A stretch of DNA of 64,000 nt, from the NCBI GenBank assembly GCA_019828545.1, contig JACVRA010000063.1:124001-188000 (forward strand), given 5' to 3'. Positions within the stretch are counted from its first letter, which is position 1. Every line of letters begins with the position of its first letter. Of this stretch, positions 1 through 11,230 are shown piece after piece. Origin of the DNA: Paracamarosporium sp. OC-R06-R3 (Eukaryota > Ascomycota > Dothideomycetes > Pleosporales > Didymosphaeriaceae). Under the pieces are notes generated by a model. That model saw only the letters and a list, made by a program, of their open reading frames with translations. It was not told where the DNA came from and ran no database searches. Position numbers and translations under genes: made by a program.

Positions 1-2
1 CA

Positions 3-170
3 CCTGGGTCCGTCGTCGGTGGCCAGCCTGCTAGGATTGTCGGCGAGGTGGGTGAGGGCTGGGGTGTGAGCGGCGGTGGTGCAGGAGGTGGTCTCGGTGT
101 TGGCGGTGGCGGTGAGGACAAGTGGGTCGAAGGCGGCGATCTGAGGGAGCTTGTGAGGAGTATTAGGTAG
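3..170 (+). CDS. 3' end of a glycine-rich protein (partial)
   Basis: This is an open frame from the left edge to a TAG at 168-170, about 55 codons. It is Gly-rich in the middle and ends in a charged stretch (EDKWVEGGDLRELVRSIR). Codons are GC-rich in the third position, unlike the AT-rich DNA just downstream, which supports real coding. The start and most of the protein lie outside the window, so no function can be given. It could also be a terminal exon. Confidence 0.5.
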   Translation, partial: PGSVVGGQPARIVGEVGEGWGVSGGGAGGGLGVGGGGEDKWVEGGDLRELVRSIR

Positions 171-1026
171 GGCGTGGCTTCACTGGAAGCGTGAGCGTTT
201 TAGACGGACTGGAGAGTTGGATGTTAGAGGCGCGGTGGTAGAATGATACCCCTGTAAGATTTTCGTTTTCATAAGGTTACAATGAATGTCTGCTTTATTT
301 CAACGGAACAAATGAGTCTGACAATTGCATGTTTTGTGATTTTGGGCAATCGCGAAGATATATGAACACTAATATGGTATGGAGCAAGATCGTACTGTCA
401 GACGGCAAATCTGTGTACAGTTTACCAACACAGATTACTGTGACTTTAATGTCAGGCACCGCGGCATATGTGATGGTAGTATCTCGAATACTGCGTTAGT
501 ATCAAGTCTGACGTAAAGCGGCAACGTGCACAGCAGGCACGCACTATGTAAACAAAACATCGAGAGAGATTTTGTTTTGGAGAGAAAAAAAAAGGCAAAA
601 AGAACAGTAGGCTCCTGGCCGCCGGTGGGGACGAACCACGCACTTCCGGTCGGCAATACACCTAAAGTTCAGGTGATAATACACGTAGGTAACCAACCCG
701 CCACAAACTGGCTGAGTATCGTACGAGGATAAACTCTCCGTTTTAAATATATATACCCATAGAAATGTTGTTGTTAAGTGTAATATGTGGCAGTGAATTT
801 AGTGAGCTTTGATGATTTCACGGCGCTGCCGTCTCATCCCTGCAACATGCCAAATTCACCAACATTTCCCAATTTTAACCCAAGTCTTTGCCGACTGGCA
901 CGTGCACAGGCACTGTTACCGCGTGACTCCATAAGAACCTCTCAAGCGGGCCCCTGCACACGCACGTTATGCAAACGCACACCACTTACTGAGCCCTACG
1001 TTATCAACATACAACAACCTACCAAT
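171..1026. other. Intergenic stretch
   Basis: AT-rich spacer between the left-edge gene and the BTB gene. The short ORFs here have no family resemblance and overlap each other on both strands. The last part (about 780-1026) is open in the BTB reading frame but lacks a well-placed ATG, so I treat it as 5' UTR and promoter. Confidence 0.5.
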
Positions 1027-2092
1027 ATGACTATCAAGCGAGACAAAGACAATACTGAGAAAACGTAAGTACATAGAGTAGGTGACGGCATCTTCCATTG
1101 CTCACAAGTACCAGGTTTAAGACCACACCTGAGGTCGACTCGGTGGCGGAAGCTCCTGCCGTCAAAGACAAACAGTGAGTATTTCTATGAACTCCCCATA
1201 ACAATCCATGCTTACAAACCACAGATGCAACGATGCCTCCGAAATGATTATCGTCCGCGTCGGCGATGTCAATCGCAAAACCTTTTGCATTGACATGGAC
1301 TTCCAGGGCATCCTCTGTGCGGCATCGCCGTTCTTCACTGTCGCGCTGAACAAGGAGAAGCGTATCATCAATCTGCCCAAGTAAGCTGCTAGACATCTTC
1401 ACGCAATGTAGGTTCACAAGCTAATCATCACCAGATTCGATCCCCAAGACTTCCAGATCTATAGGGACTGGCTGCATGCCCGCCGCCTTGCGCCGACTCC
1501 TAACCTAGCAGTGCTTCAAGAGCCGACGCAATGGTCACGCATCTTCCGGGGTTACCAGCTCGGAGAGCATCTTCAAGATCACGCCTACTGCAACGCGTTA
1601 ATAGATGTCCTGCTCCAAGTTACCAGCCACGCCACAGAAACATCCCTCAAGTATCTCCTAGGCAACATGGAATACGTCTTCGGCAGGACAAAGCGCAACT
1701 CTCCGATCCAACACCTCTTAGTCGACATCGTTATTTGGCGAATTCCCCCAAGCATCTGGGAACCTGCACTTGAGTCACTCCCCAAGTTCAGCGCCGCCTT
1801 CGGCGCAAAGCTGTTCAAACGCACCAGCACGACCAAGTCGCCATTCGGAGTCGGATCCGATCCTTGCCAGTATCACTACCATTCGACCGGGCAGTCCTGC
1901 CCTGCACGCACCGAACCCTCCACCTGGAAATGCATGCACGAATTGATAGATAACTGGGTACGCTTCCTCAGCGTCTCCGCCCAGGCATTCAAACCATGCG
2001 TTCCCAGCACCTTCAAAGTATTGAAGAAGCTCGGCCAGAAGTGCAGTACTGCCTGGTCGTGGTGTAGGGCTGCATTAGGGACGCGTTTCTAA
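1027..2092 (+). CDS. BTB/POZ-domain protein
   Basis: Four exons: 1027-1064, 1115-1174, 1225-1380 and 1435-2092, joined by GT-AG introns of 50, 50 and 54 nt with compatible phases, giving 303 aa. Residues about 30-110 read as a fungal BTB/POZ fold: a first strand IIVRVGD, a conserved CAASPFF (usual S-x-F-F), then NLPKFDPQDFQIYRDWL, matching the usual 'i.Lp.ddp..F.....W'. BTB proteins dimerise and often act as adaptors, for example for Cullin-3 ubiquitin ligases. This one has no Kelch, MATH or zinc-finger partner domain, as in the large fungal family of stand-alone BTB proteins. The C-terminal 190 residues are not recognised. The start at 1027 follows an A-rich leader (ACCAATATG); the frame is open further upstream but has no convincing ATG. 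The specific role is unknown. Confidence 0.72.
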
Positions 2093-2850
2093 GCGCTAAG
2101 CGCACTGGAATACATCCCAAAGCTCTGTCTCAACTGCGCTTTGGGACATCCACCAACTATGTTAACCGACCAGACCCTGTTGTTCACAATCACACCAACG
2201 CACATCCGCCCTGCAATCGATTTTCTCTGCACCCGAAAAAAACAACCGAATAGTCTTCCCCTGGTTTCAAGATCCCTCGACGCTACGCTCATCACGGGCG
2301 CTCAATCTCTCACCTGCCTTCGTCACATCCAACTTAAACACTTGTTTGAGGCTGACGAAGTTCACGGTAGTACATATGCCAGATACCTGCCACTCTGACA
2401 GTGACACGGTATCAAAGCAGTGTCTACCGTGACCGAGACGATTGAGCGCCCAGGCCAGCGTACAAGCCATGCGCATCGCGTCGAAGACACGATATAAACC
2501 AGGCAGAATCCAAAAAAAAAAAAAAACAGGAAGCAGAAAAAGACGGCAGTGCTCCCCCCAGCGCCAAACCCCTCCTCCAACCCACCCACCTCCGTCCCAT
2601 CCCACTCAAACACCTGAGGCTGACGGAGCGAGTCCACGGTAGCACATGCGCTGATACCCCGGTGTCCTGCGTTGTCTATCCTGGCTGAGAATACAGCCCC
2701 CCGGCCCAACCTAATCTAGCCCAGCCAACGCGCTTCGACGATATGATATGCGTACCTAAGGGATGTGTCGATGGATTGGAATTCTAGTTATTCCATTGTC
2801 GACGAGCGATTGTGCATTCCTAGGGCATATTGTAGCGTTGGTATGGTATA

Positions 2851-2870
2851 GGGTTAGGGGAGGGGAGGGG
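2851..2870 (+). other. Potential G-quadruplex motif
   Basis: Four G-runs of 3, 4, 4 and 4 separated by loops of 3, 1 and 1 nt. This fits the G3+N1-7 rule with very short loops, a strong predicted quadruplex. It lies between the 3' ends of two convergent genes. PIF1, encoded in this window, belongs to the helicase family that unwinds such structures, but no link is implied. Confidence 0.6.
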
Positions 2871-2918
2871 AGGCGAGTATGTCATGTCTTGTTACTGAAT
2901 GTTGTTTTTGTGTGTTGG

Positions 2919-3027
2919 TGTTGTTGCGGTGTGATGTTTAGTTTTGAGATTTTGGGTTTGGATTTGATTTGATTGATGTTGTTGCGGGATGTTTAGTTTT
3001 GAGATTTTGGATTTGGATTTGGATTGG
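2919..3027 (+). repeat. Imperfect direct repeat, two units of about 55 bp
   Basis: Two adjacent copies share TGTTGTTGCGG, then GATGTTTAGTTTTGAGATTT and TGG, then a TTTGGATTTGATT-like tail. The second copy (about 2976-3027) follows directly on the first (about 2919-2975). It is probably a local tandem duplication in non-coding DNA. Confidence 0.55.
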
Positions 3028-3426
3028 TTTGCTTGCGTTATGCTCGTGGGGCGGATGTGCGTAGGATGGATGCGCTGAATATATTTTGATTTGCGTTATG
3101 ATGCGGTGTTATGATGTTATACTACCTGCGATGATTTAGAAAGTCCTTACTATACGGGTTTGAAAGAGATGTTTGTTTGTTTCGAGGTGCGGAACATACC
3201 TTGTTAGTGACTCTGTAAAGCGTATAACGCACGAAGAACGAACGCACAATGCCATCCGTGATGACTTTCTCGCGATGCTAGACAAGACGTAGAAACGCAA
3301 AGACATAAAAACACCACACAGCACGCAACATGAAAACACTCGTCAACACAACAGCAGGAAACCCATCCCGCCAACCAAACATACATTTTACACCAATCCC
3401 TATTCTATGAAAAAGCTGACGTCCGT

Positions 3427-5904
3427 CTATTTCTTCTTCTTCGCAATCCGCTTCTCAGCCCTGACGTCCTTCTTCAACCGCTTATCCACCATCTTATATT
3501 TACCCTTCGTGCCACCGGGCCTGCCCTTGCCCTTGTTCGTACCCCTCGCTACAACAACAGTAACCTTCTGCTTGGGCTTCTTCTTCGCGGCGCGGCTCAT
3601 TAGTCGTGCGATGGACTGCGCCTTCTCCTTCTCTGTGAGGCCTTCCTCGTCCGCCAAGAGCGCGCTCTTCTTCTTGAGCTTCTCGAGCTTCTGCGCGGCC
3701 TTGAACTTCTTCCGGGCCTTGGCCTCGCGGACCTTCTTGATAGGACGCGCGTTGAGAGCACGCATCTTTTCTTTGATGGCGGCTGCGGCTGCGGCCGTGG
3801 TTGGGCGCTGCAGCTTCGAGTGCTTGTTTTCGTCGTCGAGGAACCAGTCTGGGAGGCCTTCGACGTCGCGGAGGGAGTACCGGTTGAAGGAATCGTCCAG
3901 CAGGTCTGCCTTTGTCTTTTTGCCGGTTGCGAGCTGGTGAGCCATGGTCATGGCTTCGGCAGTGATGATGTCGATGTCGGGACGCCCATTGCGCATGGGC
4001 GTGTTGTCTTGTTCCCATTGGGTCTCGTCGCGGGCGACTTCCTCTATCTTGTCCTCGTCGTCGGATGAGTCTGATTCGTCTTCTTGCGGCGGTGCGGCGA
4101 TCTTGACTTTCTTTGTGGTGACTGTCTTTTCTGGTGCTGCGGGGGTGGTGTTTTCTTCACTTCCGCCGTCTACATCGATGCCGCTGTCTTCGCCATCTTC
4201 TTCCGGCTCTTCCAGTTCTTCTAAGCCGTCTATGCCTTTGAAGATGTCCTGGTCGAAGAATCTCGCGGCGCGCTTTGTAAGACCACCCTTGGCGCTGCCA
4301 TCCTTATCAAGGTCGGTTATTAAGGGTCGCGGCGCTTCATCGTCTTCGTCACTCCAGTCGCTGTCTTCGTCTTGCACTAGTTCCTCATCACTGCTCTCCT
4401 CCTTATCTTCGTCAGAGAAGCCATGCCATTCACCATCCTCGTCCTCTTTCCTAGCACGTTTCGCACGGTACTTTGCATCTCTTGCGGACCTCTGCTCCAC
4501 GTACTCGCTGTACATATTGTCCAGCTCGGCATCAAGCTGATCACCTTCGTCGTCGGTGACGACCTCTTCGTCAGACTCTTCGGGCCTTTCCCGCTCGACA
4601 ACTTGGGCCATCTTGCCGCGTGCGACCTTGGAGAGCGCACCAGCTTTGTCGATCGACTTAAGTCCGAACATAGAATCATCGCCCTGTGGTCCAGCCTGCT
4701 CCATACCGATTTCAAAGGGTGTGGTCATGTTCATTTGCATTCGCACGACTTCCTTTTGCTTGCGCTCGTTCTCCTGTCGCCGCGCCTTCTTTTTCTTCTT
4801 CGACTCTTGGTCCTCAAGCCTTTGCATGTCTTCCATGATCTGCATTTCCTCATCCATGGGCTCAATCTCAGCCACCTCCTCGCTTTCTGCCTCCTTCTTC
4901 TTGGAGGAAAACCCAAAAATGTCCCGAACCTTCAGTCGCCATCGGAGCAGCCTTTTGAAGTCAGCGCGGCCGAGCACTTTCAGGTCCGCACAGCAGTTCC
5001 GGACTTCGACGGTAGTTTCTGGTAGCTTGTCGATGGTAGCAATGGCAACGTCGCCGTTCGGTGGCTGCACAAAGCTCAGTTTGTTCAAGGTTCCGAGCAT
5101 GTCAATAGGGTCGGTGGTCTGTATGAACTCGCTCACAGGCGCCTCCTTGAATTGTGTCCAATCGCCCTCCTCATAACCCTCACGCTTCCTCTTCTTCACC
5201 TCAGGCTTGAAAACCTTGGCCTCATTATTGGGAGTCGGATCGGCGAGTTCGGCGAAGACGCTGCGGGCGTCGAGGAAGCGAGGATCGATGTGCTTGGGCG
5301 CTTTGTAGCCGCGGCAGACGACGAAAATTTCGGCAGAGACGTTACGCGAAGAGGGCGGCTTCGTGGCTTCGACTTTGGTGAAGAGCTGATTAAACACCCA
5401 CAACAGAGAATTGTAGTCCTTTGAGCGGAAGACCTTTGTGACGAAGGTTCCACCCTCGATCAAAAACTCAGTCGCAAGCTTCATGGACTGAAGCACCAAT
5501 TCGGCCTGGGTGAAAGCATCCTGCACCCACGCCGTACCGACGTTGGGTGCTCCATCGTGCAACACGGTATCCGCCTTCCAGGTCTTGAGGTGCTGTCGGA
5601 TGGTCGCACGACACTTGTCGGTGGTGATGTCGCTCTGGAAGGTAATGCAACGTGGGATGGCTTTGATGGGAGCCAAGTCGACACCGATGATGAGGGCATT
5701 GGCGGGCATAACCTCGGAGGCGACCTGGCACCATGATCCGGGAGCGGCGCACAGATCGATGAGGACCTTGCTCTTCTCGAGGAAGTTGTACTTTTTGTTC
5801 AGCTGGATGAGCTTGAAGGCGGCACGGGCGCGGTAGCCCTTTTCTTTGGCGAGCTTGTACCATTTGTCGAGACGGCCTTTGCCGTGCTTCTTCTGGATCG
5901 CCAT
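3427..5904 (-). CDS. SPB1: AdoMet-dependent rRNA 2'-O-methyltransferase Spb1
   Basis: 825 aa, one exon. Spb1 methylates 25S rRNA (the A-loop guanosine) in the nucleolus during 60S subunit assembly. The N-terminal FtsJ/RrmJ domain (about 1-205) has the AdoMet-binding [13 protein letters not shown] (50-62) and an intact K-D-K-E tetrad at K31, D117, K157 and E192. Each is exactly seven residues before its E. coli RrmJ counterpart (38, 124, 164, 199). Next come the DUF3381-type middle, long acidic low-complexity stretches (about 480-650) and the basic Spb1 C-terminal domain ending in Lys-rich sequence. I start at [16 protein letters not shown] (5902-5904), which matches the family N-terminus. The open frame runs 56 codons further upstream but that part is Pro-rich and unlike Spb1. 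Length fits yeast Spb1 (about 840). Its promoter is shared with the divergent hydrolase gene. Confidence 0.95.
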   Translation of the reverse strand: MAIQKKHGKGRLDKWYKLAKEKGYRARAAFKLIQLNKKYNFLEKSKVLIDLCAAPGSWCQVASEVMPANALIIGVDLAPIKAIPRCITFQSDITTDKCRATIRQHLKTWKADTVLHDGAPNVGTAWVQDAFTQAELVLQSMKLATEFLIEGGTFVTKVFRSKDYNSLLWVFNQLFTKVEATKPPSSRNVSAEIFVVCRGYKAPKHIDPRFLDARSVFAELADPTPNNEAKVFKPEVKKRKREGYEEGDWTQFKEAPVSEFIQTTDPIDMLGTLNKLSFVQPPNGDVAIATIDKLPETTVEVRNCCADLKVLGRADFKRLLRWRLKVRDIFGFSSKKKEAESEEVAEIEPMDEEMQIMEDMQRLEDQESKKKKKARRQENERKQKEVVRMQMNMTTPFEIGMEQAGPQGDDSMFGLKSIDKAGALSKVARGKMAQVVERERPEESDEEVVTDDEGDQLDAELDNMYSEYVEQRSARDAKYRAKRARKEDEDGEWHGFSDEDKEESSDEELVQDEDSDWSDEDDEAPRPLITDLDKDGSAKGGLTKRAARFFDQDIFKGIDGLEELEEPEEDGEDSGIDVDGGSEENTTPAAPEKTVTTKKVKIAAPPQEDESDSSDDEDKIEEVARDETQWEQDNTPMRNGRPDIDIITAEAMTMAHQLATGKKTKADLLDDSFNRYSLRDVEGLPDWFLDDENKHSKLQRPTTAAAAAAIKEKMRALNARPIKKVREAKARKKFKAAQKLEKLKKKSALLADEEGLTEKEKAQSIARLMSRAAKKKPKQKVTVVVARGTNKGKGRPGGTKGKYKMVDKRLKKDVRAEKRIAKKKK

Positions 5905-6228
5905 GTCTGCTCCGGCGCGTGGTGGTGTTGCGGGGAGATTGCAGCGCTCACAGAAAAAATTAGGCGCATTTGGCCGCGGGGGCGGTGAATTGGGGCAGAA
6001 AGTGGGTGTGGCGCGTGGGTCGTGGCTGGAGTGCGGCGGCTGATAAGATGGAAAAGCGGGTCCTCCCGACAAGGGTCGCGGCCACGGGGTGCGTCATGGT
6101 CCTTCGTCCAAGTCGACCTGCAGCCGGGCTCAAGGTAAACACCCACGCGTCCTCGGCCCCGCTCTCACTGACGCCCCCTCTCACAGAGATCCTATACTTT
6201 ACTCGGGGCTCTGGCCTCGCACGCGAGA
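5905..6228. promoter_or_regulatory. Divergent promoter, SPB1 / hydrolase
   Basis: 324 bp separate the two start codons. There is no obvious TATA box, and the DNA is GC-rich with short pyrimidine tracts, as is common for fungal housekeeping promoters. The SPB1 frame stays open through it by chance. Confidence 0.55.
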
Positions 6229-9072
6229 ATGAGCCCACGCAAGAAATCCAAGCCCAACCCTATGGCTGAACAGCACGGTGCCAGTGCGTCCGAAGTCCCG
6301 CCTGACAACACCACCCAAGCCGCCACGTCCTCCATGAGCACTCCGAGCGAGAGTACGACCCTGCAAAGCTCCGCCTCAGAATCTACCATAAAAGAATCAT
6401 TGGACTCGTCTAATGGCTCTGCGACGCCCACAACCTCGAACGAGCCCAAGCTCGACAAGAAGGCTAGCAAGAGATGGTTGAGTGGAGGCAGCTGGCGGTC
6501 CAAGGCTTCGGCAACGGTAAAAACCGCAAGCCAGAGCATCGGTGTTAGTGTCAGCGGTGGTGCAGCCTCCGAACTCCCCACCGAAGACGCAAACAAGTCA
6601 AAGGACCAGTCTCCCGCCAAATTCCTGACAAAGCGCAAGTCGAGTAAAGCCGACAGCTTACCGGCCTCAATGACCATGTTCAACGTGTCGTCGGATGGCT
6701 CGATAAACGAACAGAAAGAGACGAAACCAGAGGAAGCGCCAAAGGAGCCACCTACCGTCGAGGAACCTCCGTTACCTCCAGATCCGCCCAAGACCGACGC
6801 GGCTCAGCAAGCGGGCACATGGGGCTGGCGATCGTGGTGGTCACGCCCGGATGGATACACGGAAACGTCAAAGGCAGCCAGCATTGAAGATGCGCAGGGC
6901 ACTCCTCTGCCCGGTGCCACACCATCAGAAGAGGCTGATGTTGCTGGGAAGGAGTTAGGGAGGGTCTCGACACAAGAAGAACCACAGAAAGAGCAGGATG
7001 TCGAGATGAAGGATGCACCTGCAGAGGCGACTTATGAACCGCAGGATACAGAAATGAAGGATGCAGACGCAACCAAAGCAAGTGCGCCAGCCATAAGGAC
7101 ATCGTGGTTTTGGTCTTGGAGTAATAAAGAGAACGCACCAACAAACACTCCTACAACAACGGCGGCTCCTACCGAATATATACCGGATGCACCGAACGAA
7201 GAGATAATAGATCCGCAGGCCGCTGAAGTGTCGCAACCGGAGGCAGCTGCTCAAGAGGACCAAGCTGTGGCCGATGCGCCGTCTGACGGGGCAGCCCCTG
7301 ATGTAACTCACAAAGAGCGGTCAAATTCCCAAGGCTGGGCTTTTTGGTTCAAGTCACAGCCAAAGGCAGAGGTCAACAGTGATGGAGCTGTTGCGCAAAA
7401 GTTAGTGGGAGAAGTGGCAGTGTCCGACACGCCCTCGCAATCCCACCCTGAGCCTGCCCAATTCAATGAGCTGGAGCCAGCAAAGGCTGATGAATCCAAG
7501 CCACCGGCAGAACCGAAAACAAAAGAGCCCGCTGCGTCTGGCCGATCCTTTTTATCATTGCGTGGTCGTTCACGCGCAAAGACGGTGCCGAAGGAAATAT
7601 CGACAGATACACCAAGCTCTAGTCAAACTGTAACACCTTCAAAGACTTCGCCAGCACCCTCTCCCACGCGTCCTGAAACGGCTCCAGCAGCACAACCCGC
7701 ACCTAAAGAAACCCTCAAACTAAAAGAAGAGCCCCAAAATGATCTGCTGCCGGGGTTTCAGAACACCTATCAGTTGGTGCAGCAGCCGTCGTTCTGGCAG
7801 CAAGTGCGTCAATATTTCCTCGGAAACGAGGCACCGCAACCGCATCTCCATATAAATCCTGCACCGCCTCGCATCAAGAAAGCGGTCGCCATTGGCGTGC
7901 ATGGCTTCTTCCCATCGCCTTTATTCCGAAAAGTGATCGGAGAACCGAAGGGTACATCCATTCGTTTTGCAACTGCCGCGGCTGCATCGATCAAGAATTG
8001 GTGCGAAGAGCGAGGCTATGAGCCCGAAATCCAGAACATCGCGCTGGAAGGCGAAGGCTTCATTGCTGACAGAGTGAAAACCCTTTGGTCGCTTCTGCTC
8101 AACGACGTCGACGCTATAAGGAAAGCAGACTTCGTTCTCGTTGCTTGTCACTCTCAAGGCGTACCGGTAGCCACCATGCTAGTTGCCAAACTCATCCAGT
8201 TCGGATGTGTCAATTCTGCTCGCATCGGAATCTGCGCTATGGCCGGCATAAACATGGGTCCTTTTGTTGAGTACAGGACCAAATACCTTGGCCCAATAGC
8301 ATCGGAGCTATTCAATTTTGGGGATCCGAAAAGCTTGGTCAGCCAGATGTATCTCGCAGCTCTAGACGAGGTGTTACGGTTCGGTGTGCGGGTGACATAC
8401 GTAGGCAGCATTGATGATCAGCTTGTGTCATTAGAGGTATGTATCCCTCCAACCTAACAGTACACGCATGCTAACGCACAACAGTCTTCTACATTCTCAG
8501 TTGTATCTCACCCGTATATCTACCGTGCTGTCTTCGTCGACGGCCGCATCCACGCCCCCTCCTTCCTCACCCACCTTGTCGGCTTCGTCCTCAAACTGCG
8601 CAATCTCGGCCTCCCTGACCACGGCCTCATCCGCGAACTCTCCCCGCACCTCGCGGGCTCCATCTACGGTGGCGAAGGCCACTCGCGAGTCTACGAAGAC
8701 ACCCGTGTCTACAACCTCGCCATCCAACACACTCTCGAGACCACCTCCCTCCCTGTTTCTCCTCAGCAAGCGAAGATCAACGCCGCAGCGAGCTTCGCCG
8801 GGATCAACATCCCGGTCCCAGGAGCGAAATACAGCGCAAAAGATACTTATAAACTGAGGGTGAGAGAGTACAAGAGTAGCGGGAGTGCAGCGGGCGAGAA
8901 TCCGTACTTCCTGCCCTGGGCGATGAGGGGTTTACTGGAGGAGGATCTAGTAAAGAAGGAGCTGGGCAAGGAAGTCGATGACTTGCTGAGCATGTTCGAG
9001 GAGTGGAAGCCGACGGATAAGAGGCTGAAGGACGTGAAGTTTCGGTTGGAAGGGGTACGGAGTAAGCTCTAG
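6229..9072 (+). CDS. Large alpha/beta-hydrolase-fold protein
   Basis: Two exons, 6229-8436 and 8485-9072 (48-nt intron, phase 0, branch GCTAACG), 931 aa. Residues 1-520 are Ser/Thr/Pro/Glu-rich and probably disordered, with repeated short W-containing segments (GWRSWWS, SWFWSWSNK, GWAFWFK) each followed by acidic linker. About residue 545 a hydrolase domain begins: an oxyanion-type GVHGFFPSP, then a nucleophile elbow CHSQG with Ser642. A plausible His follows in the second exon (GEGHSRVY). Ser-hydrolases of this shape act on lipids or esters; this one resembles an uncharacterised fungal family (possibly that of yeast YJR098C, from memory). No signal peptide is seen, so it is probably intracellular. 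Substrate unknown. The start could also be the Met at residue 12. Confidence 0.82.
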
Positions 9073-9432
9073 TCGGGCTCTTGGAGTACCGTGTGGATAC
9101 GTTGTTCGGCGTTTTTATACAACAGCACGCATTGGATGCTGGCGTTGGGATTTCAATTATGCGAGCGTCGCCTTGCTGTTTTGGACTTTTGGGATCGAGG
9201 GCGCATACGGCAACGGCGCACAGCACGATACCTCTAGACCGTGGGTCGCGCACCACGCGACTAACTACATCATACATTTTGCGCGTAGTTACCATGTACA
9301 CAAGTAATCTTTTGCAAGTCTCCCAAGCTGTTCACTCCCTGTGGTGATTCTTATTCACACATGCATTTCGCCTCCCTCGCCACTCATTCTTTCCTCCCCT
9401 CTTCATCCAGCCTAACCTACCATCCCAGCCCA
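9073..9432. other. Convergent intergenic spacer
   Basis: 360 bp between the 3' ends of the hydrolase gene (+) and RFA3 (-). It should hold both 3' UTRs. I see no ORF or structure of note. Confidence 0.6.
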
Positions 9433-9961
9433 CTAATCCGCATCATAAAAAATCTCCTTATGCCGATGCGTCGCTTCGACGACGGCCTCCACGGCGTTGA
9501 AATCTGCAGCCTCGTTAGCTTCCTCCTTTACCCTAAAAACATACTCCTCGACCCATCGACATAAAACAGGTACAAGAAAACCAGGCAAAACACACCGATG
9601 TTCGTCCCAAAGTCCGTCGCAGCCTGCACCTTGACATTCAAGTTACCATCCACCTTGCCGATGATTTCGACCGCGTGGCCCACGGCGAGGTGGCAGTCCT
9701 GGATATCGCACTTGCGTTAGCATCGTTCGTGTATCACGTTGCGCACGGTGCATTGCATCGCATCGCATCGCGCAAGGCGTTTCGTGAGCGCAAGCAGAAA
9801 TGGAGACGCACCCGGTTCAGAATCACATCTACGTTCCCGCCGGCATCGATGACGGCTGTCTCGCCGCGCAGCTGCACGACTTTGCCTAGCATGCGGACGA
9901 TTTTGTGCTGGAAGTTTGAGAGGTGCGGGGCGAGGATGCGGGGGGTTTGGGGGTGGTCCAT
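9433..9961 (-). CDS. RFA3: Replication protein A small subunit (Rfa3/RPA14)
   Basis: Three exons, 9812-9961, 9596-9710 and 9433-9503, with introns of 101 and 92 nt, give 111 aa, the usual length. Rfa3 is the smallest subunit of the RPA heterotrimer, which coats single-stranded DNA in replication, repair and recombination. The protein is a single OB fold: TPRILAPHL at the N-terminus, GKVVQLRGETAVIDAGGNV as strands 1-3, HAVEIIGKVDGNLNVKVQ as strands 4-5, and a C-terminal amphipathic helix (VEAVVEATHRHKEIF) that joins the three-helix trimer core. The splice sites were fixed by this homology: CTAACGCAAG before exon 2, and CTAACGAGGCTGCAG before exon 3, which restores NIDFNAVEAVV. It has its own promoter towards 10 kb. 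Confidence 0.92.
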
Positions 9962-10713
9962 TGGTGGGATTTTTCTTTTGTTTTATTTTATTCTTCTGGT
10001 GGTGTTTGGGTAGTTAAGTAGGAGGGGGCCGTGGTGTGAGGAGTGCTGTGTTGTGCGTGTTGGGGCGTTGGTGGTGATGGGAAGAGATGGAACGCGCGGG
10101 GCGAGGCGTTTGGACGCGTCGCGTGGATGCGCGGGCACGTGATGTGGGTCTCGCTAGATGTACTATACTCCAACGCTGACTCGCTCGATTATCGGATCTC
10201 CAGTCCAATGTTACTTATACTTAGATCTTGATATCTAATCTTGGTGTTTCTCAATCAATGTGATGATGCTTGTTTCGCATGAATCAAGTATACTTCGTGC
10301 CGAAAAGGTTCATCGAGGTCTAACGCCATGTGGTACAGGGGAATGGCCGGAGCAAGGGGGTGGATAAGGTATTGTATTGCTAACTCTATGTTGGCTAGAG
10401 AAGGTCACTATCTATAGGTGGCCATGTGACCGTCGCACCATGCCCCTGCCCATTTAATCCGACCTTGCGGCTGAAGCTCGTTATTTGATCTCATTCCAAG
10501 TAGTGCTCTGGTGCCTACAGTGCAGCTCGAGCACGTTCCGCAATCTAGTTAATATCGCGCATTGTTCTGTCTTGGCACTGTCCCCAGCTGGTCTATATAA
10601 ACCCGTGGACCGTCCCCAGAATTCTTTATTCCTCCAGTTGACTCACTTCTCGCGAAGGCGCTCAACTTATCCGCTCACCATGAACGAGTGCGACTTCCAA
10701 GTTGCTTGCCAAG
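9962..10713. other. Intergenic stretch with a TATA-type promoter
   Basis: RFA3 promoter on the left. From about 10,545 the sequence becomes similar to 21,955 onward: CTTGGCACT, then a TATA element (CTATATAAA at about 10,590), then a short leader. See the repeat entries. No other gene is supported. Confidence 0.5.
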
Positions 10714-11230
10714 ATGGCTAGAGACATAAGAGCATCGTTGTTAACGCAAGCCTCTAACTCCTCGCGCAGTCAGATCGTCGGTACGGCGCTTGCCTTCAAG
10801 CATTCGCACCACGTATATTCAACGACGAGACTTGACACTGCGTCGTGCAGATCTACCACAGTTGGGAAATCATCTGCCTCAATAACAGATGCCTTCTGGG
10901 TGGACGAGGAGGATAGATTAGCTTGAAGACTCTCACCCCGCCTGGGCTTTCCAATCGATTGGCCAGTCATGCTATGGATCTTTGTAGATTGTAGCATCAA
11001 ATGCCTTTGGCATGCTAGACCAAAGACACCATCAATAGGACCTTTATTCTTCTAGCGATTGTTCGAGCGATGAATTGTGCCTCACACCTCCGCTCGTGAT
11101 CTCTGCTAGTAGAAATTGGTCCTCCCACCTTTTTTTCACCAGGCGATTCACAGCATGTGAGTGCTTGAGGAAGAAACGCTGAATTTGAGTCAAGGCAGCC
11201 ACCAGAATCTACAATACTTGTGCAGGGTTT
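10545..11230 (+). repeat. Diverged dispersed repeat, copy 1
   Basis: This segment aligns by eye with 21,955-22,640 in the same orientation. Shared blocks include CTTGGCACT, CTATATAAA, CAGATCGTCG against GAGATCGTCG, CTTCAAGCAT against CTTCAAGTGT, GCTATGGA, the TAGCATCAAATGCC / TAGCGTCAATGCC pair, TTGGCATGCT, and a GCTTGAGGAAG block followed by ATTTGAGTCA. Similarity is patchy with indels, suggesting an old duplication. I see no terminal inverted repeats or transposase, so it may be a duplicated small gene or a decayed non-autonomous element. Confidence 0.45.
10714..10926 (+). CDS. Short orphan ORF in repeat copy 1
   Basis: 70 codons starting at the second ATG after the TATA element; the first ATG (10,680) opens only a 14-codon frame. 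The protein begins MARDIRASLL and is Ser/Thr-rich. It shows faint similarity over about 30 residues (NSS...F-K) to the 54-aa ORF at 22,060-22,224 in the other repeat copy, including position relative to the TATA element. No domain, no clear signal peptide. It may be a decayed gene rather than an active one. Confidence 0.25.
   Translation: MARDIRASLLTQASNSSRSQIVGTALAFKHSHHVYSTTRLDTASCRSTTVGKSSASITDAFWVDEEDRLA

Larger units (their letters stand above)
2093..3426. other. Intergenic stretch with low-complexity DNA
   Basis: A 1.3 kb gap between two convergent genes (BTB on +, SPB1 on -). It contains an A15-type tract near 2511-2526, a C-rich stretch about 2550-2610, a G-quadruplex-type run at 2851-2870 and a direct repeat at 2919-3027. 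I see no gene. Confidence 0.6.

Noticed and set aside
595..665. tRNA-like B-box (GGTTCGTCCCC) on the minus strand
   Set aside because: The T stem and acceptor do not pair and no A-box is at the right distance.
2511..2526. Poly-A tract as retroposon tail
   Set aside because: No element body or target-site duplication next to it; simple homopolymer.
3407..5424. Long + strand ORFs opposite SPB1
   Set aside because: They are mirror frames of a conserved gene with strong codon bias; their Ser/Leu-rich products reflect Glu/Lys codons on the other strand.
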